Of a stretch of DNA of 64,000 bases, positions 20,931 through 29,802 are shown piece after piece. Both the position numbers and the translations under genes were made by a program. Below the pieces are notes generated by a model that did no database searches, had not been told where the DNA came from, and saw only the letters and a list, made by a program, of their open reading frames with translations. The stretch is from contig CAVUIU010000027.1 of the NCBI GenBank assembly GCA_963741615.1, positions 71,074-135,073 of the forward strand, in the 5' to 3' direction. Source of the DNA: UBA9676 sp963741615 (GTDB lineage: Bacteria > Actinomycetota > Actinomycetes > Streptosporangiales > Streptosporangiaceae). Position 1 is the first letter of the stretch; each line of letters opens with the position of its first letter.

Positions 20931-22151
20931 ATGACGATGACGTCAACGGAGGTCCGCCCGGCCGATGTGGCCGCCGCGCGGGACGCGCTGCAGGGGGTCA
21001 TCGCGCTCACCCCGATGCTTCACTCCCGGATGCTGTCCGACCGGCTCGGCGGGCCGGTCTACCTCAAGTGCGAGAACCTGCAGCGGACCGGGTCCTTCAA
21101 ACCGCGCGGCGCCTACCTGCGGATCAGCCGGCTGACCACGGCCGAGCGTGAGCGCGGCGTGGTGGCCGCGAGCGCCGGCAACCACGCCCAGGGAGTCGCG
21201 TTCGCGGCCGCCCTGCTGGGCGCCAGGGCAACCGTGGTGATGCCGGCCGGCGCGCCGCTGCCCAAGATAGAGGCGACCCGGGGGTACGGGGCCGAGGTCA
21301 TTCTGGACGGCGAGACGGTGGAGGATGCGCTGGCGGTGGCGCTGGCGCACGCGGGCAAGCACGGGCAGGTCTTCATCCACCCGTTCGACCACCCGGACGT
21401 GGTGGCGGGCCAGGGCACCGTGGGGGTGGAGATCGCCGAGCAATGCCCGCAGGTCAGGACCATAGCGGTGCCGGTCGGCGGTGGTGGCCTCGCGGCCGGG
21501 ATAGCGGTGGCGGTTTCCGGCGTTGACCCGGCCATCAAGGTGGTCGGCGTGCAGGCCGAGGCGGCCGCCTGCCTCCCGGCGTCGCTCGCGGCCGGCCACC
21601 CGGTGCGGATCACCGCGGCCGGGACCATGGCCGACGGGATCGCGGTCAGCCAGCCCGGTGACATCGGGTTCGGGATCCTCGCACGGCTGGTGGACCGGGT
21701 GGTCACCGTTTCCGAGGAGACACTGTCGCGCGCGCTGCTGACCTGCCTGGAGCGGTCCAAGCAGCTCGTCGAGCCGGCCGGCGCGGCCGGGGTAGCTGCG
21801 CTGCTGGAGCACCCGGAGGCGTTCGAGCCGCCGGTGGTGGCGGTGCTGTCGGGCGGCAACATCGACCCACTGCTGCTTGCCAAGGTGCTGCGGCACGGCC
21901 TGTCCGCGGCCGGCCGGTACCTGATGTTCCGGTGCCGGATCGCCGACCGGCCCGGCGCGCTGGCGAGGCTGCTGAGCGAACTGGCGGGCCTGGGGGCCAA
22001 CGTCCTCGACGTGGTGCATGAGCGGGTGGCACCACGGCTGCGGGTGGATGAGGTGGAGGTGCTGCTCCAGGTGGAAACCCGCGGGCCAGGCCACTGCGAC
22101 GAGGTCATCAGGGCGCTGCGCGAGGCCGGCTACACGCTCCTGTTCGGCTGA
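20931..22151 (+). CDS. ilvA: Threonine ammonia-lyase (threonine dehydratase) with C-terminal ACT domain
   Basis: A PLP enzyme converting threonine to 2-oxobutanoate and ammonia. The catalytic domain shows KCENLQRTGSFKPRGAY with the PLP lysine, ASAGNHAQGVAFAA, the glycine-rich PVGGGGLAAGIA, and the Ser-containing LSGGNID. The C-terminal 70 residues (RIADRPGALARLLSEL onward) form a single ACT-like regulatory domain. The total of 406 residues resembles the short single-ACT enzymes; catabolic and biosynthetic roles cannot be separated. The C-terminus overlaps the convergent RDD gene by 22 bases. Confidence 0.94.
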   Translation: MTMTSTEVRPADVAAARDALQGVIALTPMLHSRMLSDRLGGPVYLKCENLQRTGSFKPRGAYLRISRLTTAERERGVVAASAGNHAQGVAFAAALLGARATVVMPAGAPLPKIEATRGYGAEVILDGETVEDALAVALAHAGKHGQVFIHPFDHPDVVAGQGTVGVEIAEQCPQVRTIAVPVGGGGLAAGIAVAVSGVDPAIKVVGVQAEAAACLPASLAAGHPVRITAAGTMADGIAVSQPGDIGFGILARLVDRVVTVSEETLSRALLTCLERSKQLVEPAGAAGVAALLEHPEAFEPPVVAVLSGGNIDPLLLAKVLRHGLSAAGRYLMFRCRIADRPGALARLLSELAGLGANVLDVVHERVAPRLRVDEVEVLLQVETRGPGHCDEVIRALREAGYTLLFG

Positions 22152-22930
22152 GGGGCACCGGGCGCCAGCATGCTGGTCTTGACGACCACCGTGCGGGCCG
22201 CCTTGTCGTGCAGGCACTGCCGCCGCGGGTCCCACAGCAGCCATGACTCGTTGATCAGCGCGAACAGGCCGCCCACTGAAGGCACGGCCGGGACCAGGGC
22301 GTACACGGCCGCGCGACCGCAGGCGGCGTTGCCCGAGATGGGTGCGCGGGTATCCGCGGTGACCACCTTGGTCCCCATGACCCGCTTGCCGATGGTCTGG
22401 CCCCACAGCCCGTGCTGAAGCCAGTCGTAGCCGAACGAGACCACCCCGACGCCGACGCCGATCAGCAGGAACGTGCCGAGCATGCCCGCCATCAGCTGGC
22501 TCACGCCGTTGTTGAACGCCTGCGTGGCAGCGGGCTGGGTCAGGTCCGGATACTGGCTGGCCAGGCGCTGGACGCGGTGATAGACCCGGAACAGGGCGGG
22601 GCCCCAGAACGGGCTGGTGAGGATGACCAGGATGAGCCCGTCCACGAGGCGGGCCACCAGCCGCTGCCACCACTCGGCCAGCGCGGGGTCCCTGGCCGTC
22701 TGGCTGCCCGTGCCTGAGCCCGCTCTCCCGTAGGACGGCGCCGGAGAAGGCTGGTGTGCGCCGTGGGGCTGGCCCGGGGCGGTCCCGTAGGGCGGCTGGC
22801 CGGGAGCCGTGCCTGGAGGCTGCCACTGGCCGCCGTCGGCGGGCGGGCCGGGCATCGTGAAGGGCAGGGGCTGCGGCGGCTGCTCCCATTCCCCGCCCTC
22901 GGGGGGTTGCGTCACGCGCACATGATGCAC
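22130..22930 (-). CDS. RDD family membrane protein
   Basis: A 266-residue protein: a Pro/Gly/Gln-rich cytosolic N-terminus (about 1-85), then an RDD domain beginning WWQRLVARLVDGLILVILT, where the family-defining Arg and Asp lie in the first helix. A middle helix pair is followed by GQTIGKRVMGTKVV, typical of RDD, and WDPRRQCLHDKAARTVVV near the end. Three membrane segments are predicted. Function is unknown. A GTG start a few codons in (VTQPPEGG) is an alternative. Confidence 0.9.
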   Translation of the reverse strand: MHHVRVTQPPEGGEWEQPPQPLPFTMPGPPADGGQWQPPGTAPGQPPYGTAPGQPHGAHQPSPAPSYGRAGSGTGSQTARDPALAEWWQRLVARLVDGLILVILTSPFWGPALFRVYHRVQRLASQYPDLTQPAATQAFNNGVSQLMAGMLGTFLLIGVGVGVVSFGYDWLQHGLWGQTIGKRVMGTKVVTADTRAPISGNAACGRAAVYALVPAVPSVGGLFALINESWLLWDPRRQCLHDKAARTVVVKTSMLAPGAPQPNRSV

Positions 22931-22974
22931 CGGTTTGGCGCGGGCCGCCTAGCCTTCGCGCCCGCCGCCGCCGT

Positions 22975-24147
22975 TCAGAGGTTGCCGCGGCGCTCCTGCT
23001 CGCGCTCGATCGCCTCGAACAGGGCCTTGAAGTTGCCCTTGCCGAATCCCTGGGATCCGTGCCGCTCGATCAGCTCGAAGAACACCGTCGGCCGGTCCTG
23101 CACCGGCTTGGTGAAGATCTGCAGCAGGTAGCCGTCCTCGTCCCGGTCGGCAAGGATGCCCAGCTCGCTGAGCGTGCCGACCGGTACGCGGGTCTGGCCC
23201 GCCCAGCCCGCGAGCGCGTCATAGTAGGTGCCGGGCGTGCCGAGGAACTCCACCCCGGCCGCTTTCATGCCGGTGACGGCGGCGACGATGTCGTCGGTGG
23301 CCAGGGCAATGTGCTGGACACCAGGCCCACCGTAGAACTCCAGGTACTCGTCGATCTGCGACTTCCGCTGGCCCGGCGCCGGCTCATTGATCGGGAACTT
23401 GACCCGGCGGGAGCCGTCGGCGACCACCTTGCTCATCAGTGCGGAGTACTCGGTGGCGATGTCGTCCCCCACGAACTCCTTCATGTTCGTGAAGCCCATG
23501 ACCTGGTGGTAGAAGCTCACCCATTCATCCATCCGGCCGAGTTCGACGTTGCCGACGCAGTGGTCGATCTCGGTGAAGTAGGGCCGGTCCGGACCGGCCA
23601 CCAGCGGGCCGGCGGCCACGTAGCCGGGCAGGTACGGGCCCGAGTAGCTGGCGCGTTCTACCAGGGTGTGAGCGGTTTCGCCGTAGGTTGCGATGGTGGC
23701 AAGCACGGCTTTCCCATGGTCATCCTCGACCGTCCTGGGCGCGGCCAGGCCCCGGGCGCCGTGGGCGACGGCGTAGGAGTAGGCCGCTTCCGCCGATGGC
23801 ACCTCGATCGCCAGGTCGACCACGCCATCGCCATGGTCGGCCACATGCCTGCCGAGGCTGGTGCCCGGCCGGACCGGGCCGCGCAGCACGAAACGTGCGC
23901 GGCCGGATTCGAGGACATAGGCAGCCTCGTCGCGGCAGCCGGTTTCTGGCCCGCGGTAGGCGACACACCGCATGCCGAAGGCGGCGGAGTAGTAGTGGGC
24001 AGCCTGGCGCGCGTTGCCGACGGCGAAAACGATCGCGTCCATGCCGGTGACGGGGAAGACATCCCGCGGCCCGTGCCCGTCGTGGGTCCCGTCTCCGTCG
24101 TGGGTCCCGTGCTCGCTGTAGGTCCCGTGGTCGCTGTGCGCTGCCAT
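22975..24147 (-). CDS. hppD: 4-hydroxyphenylpyruvate dioxygenase
   Basis: A non-haem iron enzyme converting 4-hydroxyphenylpyruvate to homogentisate in tyrosine catabolism. Two vicinal-oxygen-chelate domains are present. The iron ligands are the His of DHCVGNVELG, the His of GVQHIALATDD, and the Glu of FFELIERHG. At 390 residues it is a little long because of an N-terminal extension made of about four imperfect six-residue repeats (GTYSDH/GTHDGD type), rich in His, Asp and Gly. ATG 24147 follows GAGGAGGGTGACG. Divergent from an Lrp/AsnC-type regulator gene, the usual arrangement for control of this enzyme. Confidence 0.96.
   Translation of the reverse strand: MAAHSDHGTYSEHGTHDGDGTHDGHGPRDVFPVTGMDAIVFAVGNARQAAHYYSAAFGMRCVAYRGPETGCRDEAAYVLESGRARFVLRGPVRPGTSLGRHVADHGDGVVDLAIEVPSAEAAYSYAVAHGARGLAAPRTVEDDHGKAVLATIATYGETAHTLVERASYSGPYLPGYVAAGPLVAGPDRPYFTEIDHCVGNVELGRMDEWVSFYHQVMGFTNMKEFVGDDIATEYSALMSKVVADGSRRVKFPINEPAPGQRKSQIDEYLEFYGGPGVQHIALATDDIVAAVTGMKAAGVEFLGTPGTYYDALAGWAGQTRVPVGTLSELGILADRDEDGYLLQIFTKPVQDRPTVFFELIERHGSQGFGKGNFKALFEAIEREQERRGNL
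24066..24140 (-). repeat. Short tandem repeat encoding His/Asp/Gly-rich HPPD leader
   Basis: Four to five imperfect 18-base units, each containing GGTCCCGT on the plus strand, code on the minus strand for repeats such as GTYSEH, GTHDGD and GTHDGH at residues 5-27 of HPPD. Copies differ by a few bases. Slippage during replication could change the copy number. Confidence 0.7.
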
Positions 24148-24364
24148 CGTCACCCTCCTCACTTGCCCGCGCCGCTCGTGGTCTGTGAGAGGAATCCCCG
24201 TTGACCCCCCTGACAGACCACTTGCTCGAAGCATCGACCACACGGACATGATGTGCAACACTTTGCTGGCTAGCTGAACAATCTGACTAGCACAGTGCCC
24301 AGATGGGTCACATAACTGCGCAGCCTGTGCGGGCCCAGCGCCGGACGGCGGGCAGGAGGGCGAT

Positions 24365-24859
24365 GTGAACGGGACAGCAGGACCGGCCGACCCGCTGGAC
24401 GCGCGGCTGATCGAACTGCTCACGGCCGAGCCCAGGGTCGGGGTGCTCGAGGCGTCCCGGCGGCTGGGAGTGGCGCGCGGCACCGTGCAGGCGCGGCTGG
24501 ACCGGCTGCACGCGCGCGCGGTGGTGACCGGCTACGGCCCGGACGTGGACCCGGTCGCGCTCGGCTATCGGGTGACCGGGTTCGTGACACTGGAGATCCG
24601 GCAGGCGGGTGGCCACGACCCGGTCGCCGAGCGGCTCGCTGGCATCCCCGAGGTGCTGGAGGTGCACACCATCACCGGGCCCGGTGACATGCTCTGCCGG
24701 GTGGTGGCACGGACCAACGCCGACCTCCAGCGCGTGATCGACGCGATCGTCGGGGTGGCGGGCGTGGTCCGGGCCGCCACGGTCATCGCGCTGGCCACCC
24801 CGGTGCCCTACCGGGTGCTGCCGCTGGTGAAAGTGGCGGCTGCGGCCGGCCCCAGCTAG
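24365..24859 (+). CDS. Lrp/AsnC family transcriptional regulator (HpdR-like)
   Basis: A 164-residue regulator: an N-terminal winged helix (DARLIELLTAEPRVGVLEAS, then RLGVARGTVQARLDRL as recognition helix) and a C-terminal RAM/ligand-binding domain (VTGFVTLEIRQ, EVLEVHTITGPGDMLCRV). GTG 24365 is preceded by GGAGG. Divergent transcription from hppD suggests it responds to a tyrosine-pathway metabolite and controls hppD, as known for HpdR-type regulators in Streptomyces; this link is inference. The 217-base gap between them, including a TTGCT-ggct-AGCTGAACAA-like stretch near 24263-24283, is the likely operator region. Confidence 0.9.
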   Translation: MNGTAGPADPLDARLIELLTAEPRVGVLEASRRLGVARGTVQARLDRLHARAVVTGYGPDVDPVALGYRVTGFVTLEIRQAGGHDPVAERLAGIPEVLEVHTITGPGDMLCRVVARTNADLQRVIDAIVGVAGVVRAATVIALATPVPYRVLPLVKVAAAAGPS

Positions 24860-24866
24860 CCCCGGG

Positions 24867-25616
24867 TCAGGGGGCCTTGGCGTCGGCCAGCTCGCTGGCG
24901 ACACCGAGCATCACAGCGCGCAGTTCTTCCGGGCTGGCCGCTTCCTCGAGGAAGAGGAGCGGGGTCATGCTGACGGATACGACAGCCATGGCGGCGCGCA
25001 CCCGCTCCGGCAGCGGGGAGCCCGGCGGCGCGAGCAGATCGCACAGGCTCCGGAACTGCTCGCGGAACATGATCTTCCCGCGGGCGCCGGACAGCAGGGT
25101 GTGCATGGTGGCCTGGTTCTGCTGCATGAACCGGATGACGCCGAGCCGCCGGGTGACGATGTCGGCGTACCGGGCCAGGAGCTCCGCCCGGGTCTGGGAG
25201 GTCGGTGGCTGGCTGGCTCCCCAGGCGATGACCGCTTCGATCTCGGCCCGGTAGTCCTCGGTGAAGCTGCGGACGATGTCCTCTTTGGACTTGAAGTGGT
25301 AGTACAGGGCGGCCTTGGTGACGTCGAGCCGTTCCGCGATCTCCCGCAGCGAGGTCTTCTCGTAACCGTGCTCGGCGAACAGTTCCAGCGCGATCGACTG
25401 GATGCGCTCCCTGGTGTCACCGCGCGGGAGGTCGCCACGCGCATGCGCCCGGGCGGCGGCCTTGCCGCGGGCTGGGCTCGTGCCCCTGGCCCGGCTCCTG
25501 CCCCTGGCCCGGCTCAGGCCGGCGGCCGGGGGGACCTCCAGGGCCGGGGCAACGAGGGGTGTGCTGCCGCGCCCCTGGGCCGTGCGCTGGGCGGTGGCGC
25601 GTGTCAGCTCGTCCAT
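24867..25616 (-). CDS. TetR family regulator
   Basis: A 249-residue TetR protein. A 60-residue Arg/Ala/Pro-rich N-terminal extension (with RARG repeats) precedes the DNA-binding domain RERIQSIALELFAEHGYEKT, LREIAERLDVTKAALYYHFK. ATG 25616 is preceded by GAGGCGG; reading further upstream runs into the operator region. It is divergent from an MFS pump, and the promoter between them holds two inverted ACCGGT-containing sites. This is the usual design for a self-regulated efflux repressor. The same motif upstream of the thiolase (12325-12336) suggests a wider regulon and perhaps an acyl or aromatic ligand. Confidence 0.92.
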   Translation of the reverse strand: MDELTRATAQRTAQGRGSTPLVAPALEVPPAAGLSRARGRSRARGTSPARGKAAARAHARGDLPRGDTRERIQSIALELFAEHGYEKTSLREIAERLDVTKAALYYHFKSKEDIVRSFTEDYRAEIEAVIAWGASQPPTSQTRAELLARYADIVTRRLGVIRFMQQNQATMHTLLSGARGKIMFREQFRSLCDLLAPPGSPLPERVRAAMAVVSVSMTPLLFLEEAASPEELRAVMLGVASELADAKAP

Positions 25617-25649
25617 CGTGCCGCGCCTCGTACTCTCTCCGCGAAACTT

Positions 25650-25667
25650 ACTTGACGACCGGTTAGT
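25650..25667. promoter_or_regulatory. TetR operator half-region 1
   Basis: ACTTGACGACCGGTTAGT. Its reverse complement, allowing one mismatch, recurs at 25698-25715. The two copies are inverted and 30 bases apart in the 215-base gap between the divergent tetR and MFS genes. Confidence 0.6.
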
Positions 25668-25697
25668 TGCCATCCTAGTCTGTTCTCTGGAACACAT

Positions 25698-25715
25698 ACT
25701 AACCGGTCGGCAAGT
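25698..25715. promoter_or_regulatory. TetR operator half-region 2
   Basis: ACTAACCGGTCGGCAAGT, the inverted partner of the 25650-25667 site. It lies about 117 bases upstream of the MFS start and 82 bases upstream of tetR, so one protein could control both genes. Confidence 0.6.
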
Positions 25716-25831
25716 AGGTAGCGAGTATCTCGCGGTGACCCGGCCGGCCCCACCGGCGGCCCCCCGGGGTGGGCATGGCCGGCCGGACTGGCGGAATCCG
25801 GCGCTGCAGCCGGACGGGAGGGAGCCTCACC

Positions 25832-27400
25832 ATGGCACAGAACGCGTCGGCGCAGGCGGCGGTCCCGTCCGGGCCCCGGCGGGAAGTTCTGATCGTCCTC
25901 CCCGGCCTGCTGCTGGCCATCATGCTCGCCATGCTCGACCAGCTGGTCGTCTCCACCGCCCTGCCGCGCATCGTCGGCGACCTGGGCGGGGTGACCCACC
26001 TGTCCTGGGTGGTCACCGCCTATGTGCTCGCGTCCACGGTCACCACACCCCTCTACGGCAAGCTGGGCGACCTGTACGGGCGCAAGCGCCTGCTCATGGC
26101 CGCGATCGTCATCTTCCTGATCGGCTCGGCGCTGTCCGGGCTTTCACACACCATGGACCAGCTCATCGCGTTCCGCGCGCTGCAGGGGCTCGGCGCGGGC
26201 GGGCTGCTGGTCGGGGCGATAGCGACCATCGGCGACCTGGTGTCCCCGCGTGAGCGCGGCCAGTACATGGGCTACATGATGGCGGCGATGATGCTGGCCA
26301 TGATCGCGGGCCCGCTGGTCGGCGGCTACATCACCGACAGCCTGTCCTGGCGCTGGATCTTCTACATCAACATGCCGATCGGCGGCGCCGCGCTGGTCTA
26401 CCTGTTCGCGACCCTGCATCTGCCGCGCCGCAAGGTGCAACACAAGATCGATTACCTGGGCGCGGGGCTGCTGGCGGTGGCCACCACCTCGATCGTGCTG
26501 CTGACCACCTGGGGCGGCACGCAGTACGCGTGGCGGTCGGTGCAGATCATGGGGCTCGGCGCGCTGGCGGTGGTGGCCACGGTGGGCTTCATCGCCGCCG
26601 AAGCCCGGGCGGCGGAACCCGTCCTGCCGCTGCACGTGTTCCGCAACCGGAACTTCTCGCTGGTCACGGCGATGAGTTTCCTGCTCGGCCTGGCCATGTT
26701 CGGCGCCCTCACGTTCCTGCCGCTGTATCAGCAGACGGTGCAGCACCTGTCAGCGACCGGCAGCGGCCTCATGCTCATCCCGCTGATGCTCGGCTCGACC
26801 GTCACCACCCTGATCGCCGGGCGGGTGACCACCCGCACCGGCCGGTACAAGGCGCTGCCGATCATCGGCAGCGGCATCATGACCGTCGGCATGTACCTGC
26901 TGACCGGGCTTGGCCTGCACACCTCCCTGTTCACGAGCGGCCTGTACTTCGTGGTGCTCGGGGTGGGGATGGGCTTCCTCATGCAGATCACCACCCTCGT
27001 CGCGCAGAACAGCGTCGAGCCGCGCGACATCGGTGTGGCCAGCAGTTCCCGGACGTTCTTCCAGCAGATCGGCGGGTCGATCGGTGTCTCGGCGTTCGGC
27101 GCGATCTTCGCCCACCGCCTGACCGGGGCGCTGAGCACCCGGCTGCCCGGCGTTCACCTGAGCGCGGGCGGCGGGCAGCTCGACCCGGCTGTGCTCAAGC
27201 ACCTGCCCGCCGTGGTCAAGCTCGACGTATTCGCCGCGATCACGCACGCGATCCAGGGCGTGTTCTTCTGGGCGGCGCCGAGCGCGCTGATCGTGTTCGT
27301 CCTCGCGTGGCTGATCAAGGAGGTGCCGCTGCGCGGCCGGGAACCCGCCGAGCAGGCCGCCCCGGAACTGGTGAGCCAGGGCACGCCCGAGGCGCCCTAA
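25832..27400 (+). CDS. MFS drug transporter, DHA2 (EmrB/QacA, 14-TM) type
   Basis: A 522-residue major facilitator transporter with about 14 helices. Features are LDQLVVSTALPRIVGDLGG (motif D1 of the DHA2 family, helix 1), GKLGDLYGRKRLL (motif A, loop 2-3), LQGLGAGGLLVG, and GPLVGGYITDSLSWRWIFYI (motif C region, helix 5). Proton-driven export of drugs or lipophilic compounds is expected. ATG 25832 is preceded by GGGAGGGAG; upstream in-frame residues are not membrane-like. It is divergent from tetR with shared operators. Confidence 0.94.
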   Translation: MAQNASAQAAVPSGPRREVLIVLPGLLLAIMLAMLDQLVVSTALPRIVGDLGGVTHLSWVVTAYVLASTVTTPLYGKLGDLYGRKRLLMAAIVIFLIGSALSGLSHTMDQLIAFRALQGLGAGGLLVGAIATIGDLVSPRERGQYMGYMMAAMMLAMIAGPLVGGYITDSLSWRWIFYINMPIGGAALVYLFATLHLPRRKVQHKIDYLGAGLLAVATTSIVLLTTWGGTQYAWRSVQIMGLGALAVVATVGFIAAEARAAEPVLPLHVFRNRNFSLVTAMSFLLGLAMFGALTFLPLYQQTVQHLSATGSGLMLIPLMLGSTVTTLIAGRVTTRTGRYKALPIIGSGIMTVGMYLLTGLGLHTSLFTSGLYFVVLGVGMGFLMQITTLVAQNSVEPRDIGVASSSRTFFQQIGGSIGVSAFGAIFAHRLTGALSTRLPGVHLSAGGGQLDPAVLKHLPAVVKLDVFAAITHAIQGVFFWAAPSALIVFVLAWLIKEVPLRGREPAEQAAPELVSQGTPEAP

Positions 27401-27451
27401 CCCTGGTGCGCGGCAGCGGCCGCGCCCGGCGGTCCCGCACTCCCCGGCGGA

Positions 27452-27952
27452 TCAGAATTCCCCGTAGGGGACCGCCTCGAGAATCTCGACTGTGGCGGCG
27501 CGGCCGTTTGGCATGTTGTATGTCGCGGTCTCGCCGACCTTCTTGCCGGAGATGGCGCTGCCCAGCGGGGAGCGGGGGGAGTAGACGTCGATCGGTGACC
27601 CGCTCTCCTCACGCGAGGCCAGCAGGAAGGTGACCTCGTCGTCGTCGCCGTCGAAGCGGACGGTCACGGTCATCCCCGGGCCCACCACACCGTCGGTACG
27701 TGGCGGCTCCCCGACCTTGGCATTCTGCAGGATGTGCTGGATCTGGTTGATCCGGGCCTCCTGTTTGCCCTGCTCTTCCTTGGCCGCGTGGTAGCCGCCG
27801 TTCTCGCGCAGGTCACCCTCGCTCCGGGCAGCCTCGATCTTCTCCGCGATCTCCACCCGTCCCGGCCCCGAGAGATGATCCAGCTCCGCCTTGAGCCGGT
27901 CGTATGCATCCTGGGTGAGCCAATTGACGTGGTCATCGCGTGTCTCGGTCAC
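27452..27952 (-). CDS. greA: Transcription elongation factor GreA
   Basis: GreA rescues backtracked RNA polymerase by stimulating transcript cleavage in the secondary channel. The 166-residue protein has the N-terminal coiled coil (WLTQDAYDRLKAELDHL), the acidic tip with EGDLRENGGYHAAKEEQ (the D and E that position Mg), and the C-terminal FKBP-like domain with DVYSPRSPLGSAISGKKVGE. Length and order are standard. Confidence 0.96.
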   Translation of the reverse strand: MTETRDDHVNWLTQDAYDRLKAELDHLSGPGRVEIAEKIEAARSEGDLRENGGYHAAKEEQGKQEARINQIQHILQNAKVGEPPRTDGVVGPGMTVTVRFDGDDDEVTFLLASREESGSPIDVYSPRSPLGSAISGKKVGETATYNMPNGRAATVEILEAVPYGEF

Positions 27953-28326
27953 GGGTACTCCTTGGCTGCGGGGCGGACGGTCAGGTCCGCCGGAGCCCTG
28001 TGCGGCTCCTCGGGGTAACTCTTTGAGGCTAACAAGGCTTTGGAGCCTGCGTGGCCACTGTCTCCACCCGCGAACTCGCCGGATCGGACCCCATCATTGT
28101 CGGCCATATTAGCCTCTACCCGAGGTGGTCATGTCAGTGATCTTGCTGGGTGCCGGTCCCCACCAGCGACCCGCGCCTGCGCGGGCTGGCACGCCCGCCC
28201 GCATGCGGCTGGGCGGTGGTGGCGCACACATGCCGGGGTGGCCGCCGCGGATGCCGTCAACCAGCATTCACTAGTCATACTTGTCTGGTTCACTCGGGGA
28301 AACCGACCGTGCGGGGGTGTTGCGTG
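27953..28326. other. Intergenic region between divergent greA and GH26-like gene
   Basis: A 374-base stretch with no convincing gene. It should hold the promoters of greA (left) and of the secreted GH26-like gene (right). No strong -35/-10 pair, riboswitch or repeat was recognised. It is more A/T-rich near 28255-28300 than its surroundings. Confidence 0.5.
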
Positions 28327-29613
28327 ATGTGGCCAGGCCGTCGCCTGCTGGCGCTGGGTCTGGCGGCGGCCTTCGCCGCTGCCGGTCTCGTCGTCCCCAC
28401 CGCCGCACTGGCCAGCCCCGCCGCCTCGATCAACCCGTCCACCTGGGCCCCGGCCGGGCCCGGCGTCTACTTCTTCGACCGTTCCGGCACGGGGGGTGGC
28501 TCTCCCTCCGACTTTTCCACCGTCGAATCCCAGTTCGGCAGGAAGTTCGATGGTCATCTCTACTATCTCCCCGCCCAGGTGAGCAGCTCCGATCTCGCGG
28601 ACGCTCACTGGTCGCTGGCAGTCGATCATGTTCCCTTCGTCGTCCTGTCGTGGTCAACCGGCAATAACCCGAACAGCATCATCCCCGACATCGCCGCCGG
28701 AAAGTATGACAGTGACATCAACGGCTTTGCCAATGCGGTCAAGGCGGAGCTTTCTCCGTACGGGCGTATTCTGATCCGGCCGTTCTGGGAGTTCAACTTC
28801 ACCGGCAGCGAATGGAACGACACCCACTATGGCGGCAACGCCAGCGAATTCATCGCCGCGTGGCGGCGCTTCGTCAACATCTTCCGCCGTGACAACGTCA
28901 GCAACGTCAAGTGGCTGTGGAACCCCATCCGCGTCGGGGGCAATCAGGCACAGGACCCCCTGCCCTACTATCCTGGATCCAGCTATGTGGACTGGATTGG
29001 CATCGACGCCTACCCGAAAAACACCTGGCTGACGCTGGACCAGCTGGCCACCACCAGCGGTGGCACCAGCAACTTCGACTGGTACGACACCTTCAAGAGC
29101 TACGGCAAGCCGCTGATGTTTGGCGAGGTAGGCATTTTGCCTGCCAACCTGTACGGTGGCGGTGCTCCAACCCGGGCAACCTGGTGGAATGATGCCCTGA
29201 GTGAGCTGCAGAATCAGCTGCCCGCCGTCAAGGCCATCGAGTATTTCGACTCAAGCACCGGCCACAACTGGACGTTCAACGCACCCGGGAGCGTCCCCGG
29301 GGACAGCGGGGCGGACGCGCTGGCAGCAGCGCGGCAGTTTGCTTCGAGCTGTTTTGCGGACGTTCTTTCCAGCGCGTGCGCTGCCCACCCCCGTCACCAT
29401 CACCACCACCACCACAAGGCCTCGCCAAGCGCGTCGCCCAGTCCCTCGCCGTCGCCAACCGCGTCGCGCAGCCACCCGCCCGTGTCCGCGCCCGCCTCGA
29501 ACCAGTCACCGCTGGGCGCTGTGCTGATCATCCTGGCCATCGTCGCGGTGATCGCCGGCACGGTGGTCGTGTACCTCAAGCTGTTCCGCAGGACGCATAT
29601 CCCCCGTCATTAG
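28327..29613 (+). CDS. Secreted, C-terminally membrane-anchored GH26-like glycosidase with His7 tract
   Basis: A 428-residue exported protein. The signal peptide is WPGRRLLALGLAAAFAAAGL followed by an Ala-rich cleavage region. The catalytic domain resembles glycoside hydrolase family 26 (beta-mannanase and related): RPFWEFNFTGSEWN carries the likely acid/base Glu (about residue 153) and LMFGEVGI the nucleophile (about 267), with DWIGIDAYPK between. After the domain comes a run of seven His (about residues 356-364), a Ser/Pro-rich linker, and a single helix (about 398-418) ending with KLFRRTHIPRH, so the enzyme is probably tethered outside the cell. Codon third positions are less GC-biased than in neighbours. 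The ribosome site is weak; GTG 28309 is an alternative start. The substrate is unknown. Confidence 0.8.
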   Translation: MWPGRRLLALGLAAAFAAAGLVVPTAALASPAASINPSTWAPAGPGVYFFDRSGTGGGSPSDFSTVESQFGRKFDGHLYYLPAQVSSSDLADAHWSLAVDHVPFVVLSWSTGNNPNSIIPDIAAGKYDSDINGFANAVKAELSPYGRILIRPFWEFNFTGSEWNDTHYGGNASEFIAAWRRFVNIFRRDNVSNVKWLWNPIRVGGNQAQDPLPYYPGSSYVDWIGIDAYPKNTWLTLDQLATTSGGTSNFDWYDTFKSYGKPLMFGEVGILPANLYGGGAPTRATWWNDALSELQNQLPAVKAIEYFDSSTGHNWTFNAPGSVPGDSGADALAAARQFASSCFADVLSSACAAHPRHHHHHHHKASPSASPSPSPSPTASRSHPPVSAPASNQSPLGAVLIILAIVAVIAGTVVVYLKLFRRTHIPRH

Positions 29614-29802
29614 CCATATGCCGCACCTGCCCTGCGCCGGTAACACCCGCCAGGCAGCCAGACCGGCGTGGCGGGGAATGACACGCCCTCACCAGCGCGT
29701 TGTCGTGCAGGATGATTTCCTGTGCCTGCCGCACGGGGCGCCCGGGGACGGGTGCGCCCCAGGTGGTCAGGCTGCCCGCCTCCACTGCCGAGGGGATTTG
29801 TC

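Noticed and set aside
20943..22889. 648-codon minus-strand frame opposite ilvA and the RDD gene
   Set aside because: Composition artefact; the ilvA and RDD products have clear family motifs and the long reverse frame has none.
29389..29418. Seven-His run taken as a cloning tag
   Set aside because: It is inside the protein, followed by a natural linker and membrane helix, so it is not a terminal engineered tag.
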